DNA from: Acytostelium subglobosum LB1
Taxonomy: Eukaryota > Evosea > Eumycetozoa > Acytosteliales > Acytosteliaceae
Assembly: GCF_000787575.1 (NCBI RefSeq)
Contig: NW_012236513.1
Coordinates: forward strand, 372,001 to 436,000
Length of the DNA: 64,000 nt
Reading direction: 5' to 3'
In this document: one piece after another, positions 58,706 to 64,000 of the stretch
How positions within the stretch are numbered: the stretch's first letter is position 1
How the letters are laid out: every line of letters starts with the position of its first letter
Program-made: the position numbers and the translations under genes
The notes under the pieces: model-generated
What the model was told of the DNA's origin: nothing
The model's input: only the letters and a program-made list of their open reading frames with translations
Database searches by the model: none

Positions 58706-61700
58706 TTAGACAGCAAAGTATCCGCTGCTGTTGATCTTGGTATCCTTGGATAGTCCCTTGGGCTGTTTGACTCGCAGTGACTTGGACTTGTGGGGACTCC
58801 TCGAGCCCACCTCGACATTGCCGGCGGTGAGCATCGAAGCGATGTTGAACTTGTCGTTCTGCTCCTTGAGGTTGGCCACCACCTTGGACAGGTTCTCGTG
58901 GTCGTCCTGCTTGGGACGCGTGTGCTGCAGCACCTCCTGCAGGATGAGATAGTATCTGGATATTCTGCGCAGGGGCTCCGCCAGCAGATGCTTGAGCTCG
59001 GCCTTCTCGTTGGACTCGATGTTGCGCAGATGGATGGCAAACAACGGGTTCTTCTCGATGCACTGCTCCAGCGTCTGCAGCGACGAGTAGTGATGTTGTA
59101 CATAGTAATTATACAGTTTCAGGAAGCCGCCCTTCTCCAGGAACAGGTCGGACAGCGTGGGCTTGCTGTCCCAGCTGTCGACGCGCTCCTTGAGCACGCC
59201 CTGGAACGTCTTGTGGCACGTCAGCAGCGTCTCAAAGTTGGAGCAGATGTCCAGACCCTCCGAGTAGCTGACCAGGGGGTAGGATGTGTCCAGTGACTTG
59301 CGGATTGGTCCCAAGAATATGTTCTGGATGTAGTTGAGCTGGTCGACATACTCGCCCTCAGACGACAGCATCTCCTCGGCCAAATGCTTCTTCTTCTGCG
59401 CGTTCTTCTCGTCCTGGATACGGTTGAATCCCTTGCTGCCCTCGCTTGTCATGGACGTCTCGCCAAACGCCGATTGGATCATCTCCTGACGGGCCACCTC
59501 GATCGTGTCCTTGAACACCTTGATCCAGGCCTCGCGCTCCTTGATATTCTCGCAGATGAACTTGAATGTGCCCTCCTGACTGATGATCTTGATGACGCCC
59601 TGCTCGTCGGTGGTGTTGAGCGAGGCAATCTGCAGATTGATCAGCTGCTTGAACTTCTTCTTGTCCTTGCTGGGCTTGGTCAGAATGATGGCGTCGGTGA
59701 AGACGAACAGATGGAACTTGTCCTTCTTGGTGTTGAGCGGACCCTCGCACACCAGTCGCTTGCGGCGCTCGAGCGCGTGTGGCGGCAGGTTCTTGATCGA
59801 GTCCTGGATCTGCTGAATGCGCGTGAAGTTGTCCTCCTCGCTCTTCTTGTAGTTTATGGTCTCGGCAAAGTCCTTGATGGTGCCGAGCGCGTCGCACAGC
59901 TGGTCAAAGTCCTCGTGGTCGTTGCCAGTGTACTTGAGCAGGTCCTGCAGCAGCAGGACGTAACGTGGGATTCTCTGCACGGGCAGGATCAGGAATGACT
60001 CCACGTTGAGGCCAGACAGCTGCTCGCTGTAGTCCAGCGTCTTGACAAAGTTGCGGAACTCGCTGCTCTTCTCCTTGCACTGCTTGAGCGACACGATCGA
60101 CTTGTCGTAGTTGTTGACATAATGCTTGTAAAGCTTGATGAACGATGTGTTGTTGCAGAAGATGTCGCCCATCATTGGACGCTGGTCCCACACGGGCATG
60201 CGCTCCTCCAGCGCCTTGAGGATGTTGGTCTTGTGCGCGTACAGGATCACCTCGATACAGCTGAACGTGTTGAGCATCTCCTCGGACAGCGAGAAGGACT
60301 TGGTTTTCTTGGACGGCTCGATGAAGAGGTCGTAGATAGTCGTCAGCTGCTTGACGTATGTTCGCTCCGTCGTCAGCATCTCCTCGGCACGCTCGCGGCG
60401 CTTCTTGGCCATCTCGGCCAGCTTACCTGCGTCCATCACGGGACTGCGGTAGTTCTCCAGGTTGAGGGGTGGGGGTGGCAGTGGGATGTTGCTGTTCAAC
60501 ACCACCTCGAGAGATGGCGAGTCGCGGCCTGTGATGGCGGCAGCTGCATCCACCAGTGGTGGGGGCGGCAGCGGCAGGCTCAGGCTTTCAATAAATACAG
60601 GTGGGGGAGGTATCTCGGTCATTTTCTTGAAGTTGGCCGTGACAGCGGCGTCGACAACCGGGTTGTCGGGTGAGCACGGCGAGAACGGGGGTGGAGGGAA
60701 GTGGTTGATGTCGATGGGTGGCGCCGCCTTGATTGGTGTCGCATTCTGTATTGGTGGAGGCAGAGGGACGTTGTCGCCTGGCAGTGAAAGGGGTGGTGGA
60801 GGGGGCAGGTCGATGAACGAGCCCGACTTTGAGTTGGAGCCCGACGATGAAGAAAGGGGCGCTTGCGACAGGGGCGACAGTGAGGGCATGCGCGATGGCA
60901 GCAGGGGCTTGGAATGCAGCGACAGTTTGGAAAGGTCTGGCGAGGCATTGCCCGCGCTGGATGCGCCGCCCACGTATCCGCTGCTCGAGAGGTTGAACGA
61001 GCCAGAACGCGACGATGACGATGCCGAGGACGATGGGGTGATCGTCATGCTCTTGTTGAGGCCGCTTTGGAACGAGCCGGCTCCTGGTGGCACATTCAGG
61101 ACGGGTGGTGTTGTGAGCATGGGTGGCGGCATTGTCATGCTGGAGCTCATTGGAATCCTTGGTGTCGTGGACATGGCCTTGGACAGGTCGGGTGAGTTGG
61201 TGAGCGACGCCGATGAGGCATTGCGCTCGCCCGAGCTCTTGAGTGTTTGCAGTGTGTTGTTGGGTGGTGTGGAGGAGAGCGCTGGCGAGTCGCCATGGGT
61301 GCGTGGCGGCAGCGTGGGCTTGCTGAACGAGCCCGACTTGGAGGCTGTGATCGCGACGGGAGCCGATGCCGTCTCTGGCTTGGATGAGATGCACGAGCTG
61401 CTAGAGTGTGACGCCGAGGCTGGTGGCACGGCCGACGAGATCATCGTCATGGTTGTCGTGGTCGTCGTTGTCGTTGTCGTCTGCTGTGTAGTCGTTGTGG
61501 TCGTGATGATCGTCAAGTCCTGCTGCTGGTCCAGATCGGGCAGGGGCACCAGCGTGACTGGTGTATTTGGTTGTGGCACGGCCACGATCTCGACGTAGGA
61601 CGCGGGGAAGTATCCGACGCGGCCCTTAAACTCGCCCTTCATCCAGCCCTCCTCGGACTTTATGTCGAGCAGTGTAACAATATCGTCCTTGGCAAATGGC

Positions 61701-62761
61701 AGATACCACTCTCCCGTCGACTGATAAGGATACAAAGCGCGTGCATACAAGAACTCCTGGTTGGTAATCGCATCCGATGAAGTTGAGCCCGACAACGGGG
61801 ACCTGTCTCCTGGCGACTTTGGTATGATCGCAGTTGGTACATCATTGAAAGATGTTGACAAGTGATGTGTAGCCTATTATTGATTGATTGGAATGATTCC
61901 AAAGGGTGAGATGGGGGTCAGATGACTGATTGATTGATTGATTGATCGATCGAACAAATGGTACATACTTTAGATATGTAAAAGATCTCTTCGATCATGT
62001 TCTTTAGGACACTGCTGACATGTGACGAGTCCTCCATGATCTGATTGAGGCTTTCCTTTTGATGTCTGATGACGTTTGGTGCAAATACTACGGCGAGGTT
62101 GGTCGAGGTCATCTTGTTGACCTTTGCACACAAAGCAATCTGGTGAAGGAAGTTCATCAGATATATCACCAAGTCGCGGTTAGGCTTTGGCAAACCATAT
62201 ATCAGCATCCTCAAATGTAACATCCTCTGAAGTGCATCTTGATTCTCTGTTTGGTTGATTGATCGATCGATCGCGAGTTTGATTGAGGTGAGTAAGGTGA
62301 ATTAGTGAGATGATCAAAGATGTCAAGCTCGCGAGGACAACAACAAACATACTTATGACTTTAAGAAAGGTAGAGTAGTAGCGCCAGATGAATAGGGGCT
62401 CAGGCAACTCGCGAAGGTAGAGCTTGAGCACACCGGCGATAGTGTGTATCTCGGCCATGCCGAATTTGGAGAGGTCAGCGCGACCCTCGTTGTAGGCGCG
62501 CTTGATATCCTGCACCAATTGTCCATTGCCTGGAATGCGAAAGATGCCCTCCTCGTTGAAGGCGTTGTGTTCCTCGAGCCACGAGACTGTCTCGAGCACG
62601 ACGAACGGTATCTCTTGGGCAGTGCAATGAGTCAGACCCAGGAGTTTTGAATCTGCGGGAGGAGATGCATTTGGTTTGCGGCCCGCTTGTGCCAGTACCA
62701 ATGTCTCCAAGTCGACACCGAATATCTGGCCGGCATTAGCCGCCGTCAATGCAGTCGACAT
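58706..62761 (-). CDS. RhoGAP-SH3-DH-PH-DH protein (dual Rho GAP/GEF)
   Basis: Three exons (62761-62353, 62246-61969, 61873-58706) sum to 3855 bases, 1284 residues. Domains: RhoGAP (about 15-225; arginine finger in EGIFRIPGNG near residue 75, then LKLYLRELPEPLF and NLAVVFAPNVIR), SH3 (about 269-327; ALYPYQSTGEWYLPFAKDDIV ... GYFPASYVEIV), a long Ser/Thr/Pro linker with poly-proline segments such as IPPPPVFIES and LPPPPLNL, a first DH domain (about 725-915; EEMLTTERTYVKQL), a PH-like region (to about 1035), then a second DH domain (about 1070-1245; AEEMLSSEGEYVDQL). It could both load and switch off Rho-family GTPases to shape the actin cortex. Dictyostelids are known to have several combined Rho GAP/GEF proteins. 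The open frame is intact. A lone N base lies at 58670, just after the stop. Confidence 0.92.
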
Positions 62762-64000
62762 CTATAATTATTGTTCTGTGAAATGTAGTTGTAGTAGGTA
62801 TATGTTGTGTATATTTAGAATATAGTAGTAGTAGTAGTGTGTCACTGTTGTTGCTCTCTAATGAGTAGAGAGTTGGTCAGTTGATTGATTGATTGAGTGA
62901 GTGAGTGTGTGCTAATGGTAGTGGTGCGGGGAGTCGCGCGCGCCAATCTGTTTCCATGGAGTGATTGAGTGGTTAGTTGTTTGTTTGAAAGAAACATGCG
63001 CGCAGCTGTGTGGTTGTCGCGAGGGGGCGCAACTTGGGACTTTGCGAATCGCGAACAAGGTCCAATCCCCTTTCTCTATATTCCCTTATTTGATTGTTGT
63101 TTGATTAACATAATAACCAACACATACCTTTAAGTAATTGTACAAATGATATATTTAAATATATATCTATATATCTCAAGATAATAAGAATGAATATATT
63201 AAGAAATAATAATAATAATTTTAAAACATGCACCACCCAATATTGGATTGATTGATAGACTTGACTGGTTGTTGATGATGTTGGACTGACTGGATGATGA
63301 TTGTTGGGGTGTTGGTGTTGTGGCCGGTTGTTTAGGCTATGACCGACAAAACAAACAAACAGACAGACAAGACAGTGTGGTGTGTGTGTTTGTTTGATTG
63401 ATGGTCGATTGTGTATGTCTGTGTTGTATCTCTTTGTCTCTCTGTGTGTTTGTCTGTGTGTGTACGTTTGATTTGTTTGTCTCACTCCTTACTCTCACTC
63501 ACTCACCAAACATCAAGCTTAGCTCACTGACTGAGTGTGTTTGGAATATGATCAAACAGCCCCTTGATCACCATTTTTGTTTAATCACATACTATCACAC
63601 ACCCTACATACACACAAACACACACTTAGTCAGTCATCCATCAATCCATCCATCACTCACGATCACAATCCGCTCACTCTCGCCCATCCAGACTAATTAG
63701 AGTGTTGAAATGAAATGAAATGAAAAAAAAGGTGGTCCCACCCACCGAATGGGGGGAAAACAGCACATTCGCAAACAATCAATCGAGATCGATTGATCAA
63801 AAATTTTGGCCAATGTTACACACAGGTTTTTTCGTGATCGCCGTCTTTCTTTGCCATCCTGCCAAACAACCTAGAGAACATTGTGTGTGTTATATGAATA
63901 CGATCCTAATAATAGGATTGATTTGGGCATGGGCGCACGTTAATAATCAATCCACGATCATTTTAAGTATCCAGCACATACGCATTTACATGATGGATGG
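62762..64000. other. Upstream region and window end, no gene seen
   Basis: Contains the RhoGAP-GEF gene's upstream DNA. Features are ATTG/GAGT runs (62880-62910), a GC-rich patch of GCGCGC (62936-63005), CACA and TGTG runs (63375-63470 and 63590-63660), AAATG repeats at 63705-63725 and a short inverted repeat TCAATCGA/TCGATTGA at 63779-63796. Minus-strand frame 63105-63485 lacks coding bias. Nothing is supported as a gene. Confidence 0.45.

Noticed and set aside
59384-61598. Long open frames opposite the RhoGAP-GEF gene
   Set aside because: They are antisense shadows of a GC-rich coding exon; the sense strand has domain-level support.
63779-63815. Sm-site-like AATTTTTGA with a following hairpin (minus strand)
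   Set aside because: The surrounding sequence has no U1, U2, U4, U5 or U6 signature, so a spliceosomal RNA is not supported.
1-64000. Retroviral, LTR or Polinton-like elements, rRNA and CRISPR arrays
   Set aside because: I looked for reverse transcriptase, integrase, capsid and rRNA signatures and regular spacer repeats, and saw none.

Overview
The window looks like about 64 kb of nuclear DNA from a dictyostelid social amoeba. The evidence is an FNIP-repeat protein (a family typical of dictyostelids), glutamine and asparagine runs in coding exons, many short introns of roughly 28 to 410 bases with GTATGT/GTAAGT donors, and very close gene spacing. Exons are fairly GC-rich; introns and spacers are AT-rich and full of CAAT/ATTG tetranucleotide runs. 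The coding GC is higher than I expect for Dictyostelium discoideum, so another dictyostelid lineage is more likely. I cannot name the species.

Layout, 1 to 31 kb: a JmjC hydroxylase (JMJD7, cut by the left edge), NSRP1, a TIM23-type translocase, a four-span membrane protein, acylaminoacyl-peptidase, methylmalonyl-CoA epimerase, citrate synthase, a two-thioredoxin PDI, a nuclear PA28-gamma, an eIF4E2/4EHP-type cap-binding protein, a zinc-PH-LysM protein, GET3, a B-box/DUF2009 (UPF0652) protein, peptide:N-glycanase, an intronless protein resembling the chlamydial DUF687 family, Arl5 and an MGC-lipidated low-complexity protein.

Layout, 31 to 64 kb: a RAD54B/RDH54-type translocase whose frame is interrupted, NUBP2/CFD1, a small heat shock protein, an FG-GAP membrane protein, ribosomal protein uL13 (L13a), a P4-ATPase flippase, a cytochrome P450, a very large RCC1-kinase-HECT protein, a broken AAA-ATPase-like gene, an FNIP-repeat protein and a RhoGAP-SH3-DH-PH-DH protein. 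The last 1.2 kb has no gene that I can support.

Most genes are housekeeping genes in no functional order. Several touch protein quality control and ER or membrane traffic (PDI, GET3, PNGase, PA28, small Hsp, Arl5, flippase). The least ordinary items are the kinase-containing HECT ligase, the DUF687-like gene, the extra zinc cluster and lectin-like tail of the PNGase, the PH-LysM protein, the doubled N-terminal domain and frame break of RAD54B, a GC-rich segment near 36.8 kb that could fold as a structured RNA, and a repeat field at 18.8-19.1 kb. I saw no rRNA, no convincing tRNA, no CRISPR array and no LTR or virus-like element. All exon joins were worked out by hand from splice signals, frame and remembered family sequences; no database search was run.
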